In this document: positions 5,821 to 6,111 of the stretch, piece by piece
Layout of the letters: each line of letters begins with the position of its first letter
Numbering within the stretch: position 1 is the stretch's first letter
Origin: an uncultured bacterium
GTDB taxonomy: Bacteria; Armatimonadota; UBA5829; DSUL01
Direction: 5' to 3'
Length of the DNA stretch: 6,111 nt
Assembly (NCBI GenBank): GCA_937967775.1
Contig: CALCJH010000400.1
Location: 1-6,111, forward strand
Translations under genes and position numbers: made by a program
The notes under the pieces: model-generated
Database searches by the model: none
Told to the model about the DNA's origin: nothing
What the model saw: the letters and a program-made list of their open reading frames with translations, nothing else

Positions 5821-6111
5821 ATGTATCAGATTGTCAAGGGAGTAAAAGTCTGGGGAACTCCTGATCCCGAGGCGGTGGACCAGATGGTGCGGTGCCGCAG
5901 CGTCGGCAGCGTGGCGGACACGGCGCTGATGGCGGACCACCATAAGGGATACTCGCAGCCGATCGGCGGCGTGGTTGCGTATCTCGACCACGTGAGTCCT
6001 TCCGGGGTGGGCTATGACATCGCCTGCGGCAACAAGGCCGTGCGCACTGACCTCAAACTCAGGGACGTCCAACCGCGTCTGCCCAAGATCCTGGATCGCA
6101 TCCAGTCGGAG
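5821..6111 (+). CDS. rtcB: RtcB-family RNA ligase (N-terminal part)
   Basis: The first 97 residues of an RtcB protein are visible; the full family length is about 400-480, so the rest lies beyond the window. RtcB joins RNA ends carrying a 2',3'-cyclic or 3'-phosphate to a 5'-hydroxyl, using GTP and manganese, in tRNA splicing or RNA repair. The decisive motifs are ADHHKGYSQPIGGVVAY (38-54) and VSPSGVGYDIACGNKAVRT (58-76). D66 and C69 match the conserved metal-binding Asp and Cys of the family. The histidine ligands and the GMP-accepting His come later and cannot be checked. The ADHHKGYSQPIGG form differs from the classical E. coli/archaeal wording, so this belongs to a divergent bacterial branch. 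The gene follows the DHS-like gene by 14 bases with no terminator between, so it is probably in the same operon. RtcB proteins may need archease as a helper; none is visible here. Confidence 0.92.
   Translation, partial: MYQIVKGVKVWGTPDPEAVDQMVRCRSVGSVADTALMADHHKGYSQPIGGVVAYLDHVSPSGVGYDIACGNKAVRTDLKLRDVQPRLPKILDRIQSE

Noticed and set aside
2794..6111. Idea that kinase + HAD phosphatase + RtcB is a polynucleotide kinase-phosphatase style RNA end-healing and sealing system
   Set aside because: The kinase is of the PfkB fold, which acts on small molecules, not a P-loop polynucleotide kinase. RtcB also does not need 5'-phosphorylated ends. The resemblance to Pnkp is only in domain order.

Overview
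This is a compact, GC-rich bacterial chromosomal segment about sugar handling. Six protein genes (two cut by the window edges) lie in three transcription blocks. The organism cannot be named from this sequence. A ribose-type ABC importer, an AGE-family epimerase, an HldE-like kinase domain and a divergent RtcB fit a free-living, probably Gram-negative, sugar-using bacterium from a less-studied phylum; that is inference. No tRNA, rRNA, CRISPR array, insertion sequence or other mobile-element signature was seen.

Block 1 (positions 1-1382, plus strand) is the end of a sugar ABC importer operon: the C-terminal 130 residues of a RbsB-like periplasmic binding protein, then a complete RbsC-like permease. 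The ATPase is not between them, so it should lie upstream or elsewhere. Block 2 (1389-2666, minus strand) is a single N-acylglucosamine/cellobiose 2-epimerase family gene that converges on the permease with only 6 bases between stop codons. Block 3 (2794 to the window end, plus strand) is a tightly packed operon. It holds a 633-residue fusion of a PfkB/HldE-type sugar kinase with a HAD phosphatase, then a deoxyhypusine-synthase-like protein of unknown function, then the first 97 residues of an RtcB-type RNA ligase. The gaps are 1 and 14 bases.

The epimerase and the kinase operon diverge from a 127-base intergenic region. It holds a good sigma-70 type promoter facing the kinase operon (TTGATA, 18-base spacer, TATGAT) and an 18-base inverted repeat over the predicted transcription start. 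A plausible reading is that a sugar enters through the ABC importer, may be isomerised by the epimerase, and is phosphorylated and/or dephosphorylated by the fusion protein. The importer and epimerase are linked to the kinase only by position.

The most interesting unit is kinase-phosphatase fusion + DHS-like protein + RtcB. The fusion pairs an HldE-like kinase with a capped HAD phosphatase where HldE carries a nucleotidyltransferase. The next protein keeps a DHS-like layout, including a candidate catalytic lysine, but lies in a sugar/RNA-repair context rather than next to any eIF5A substrate.
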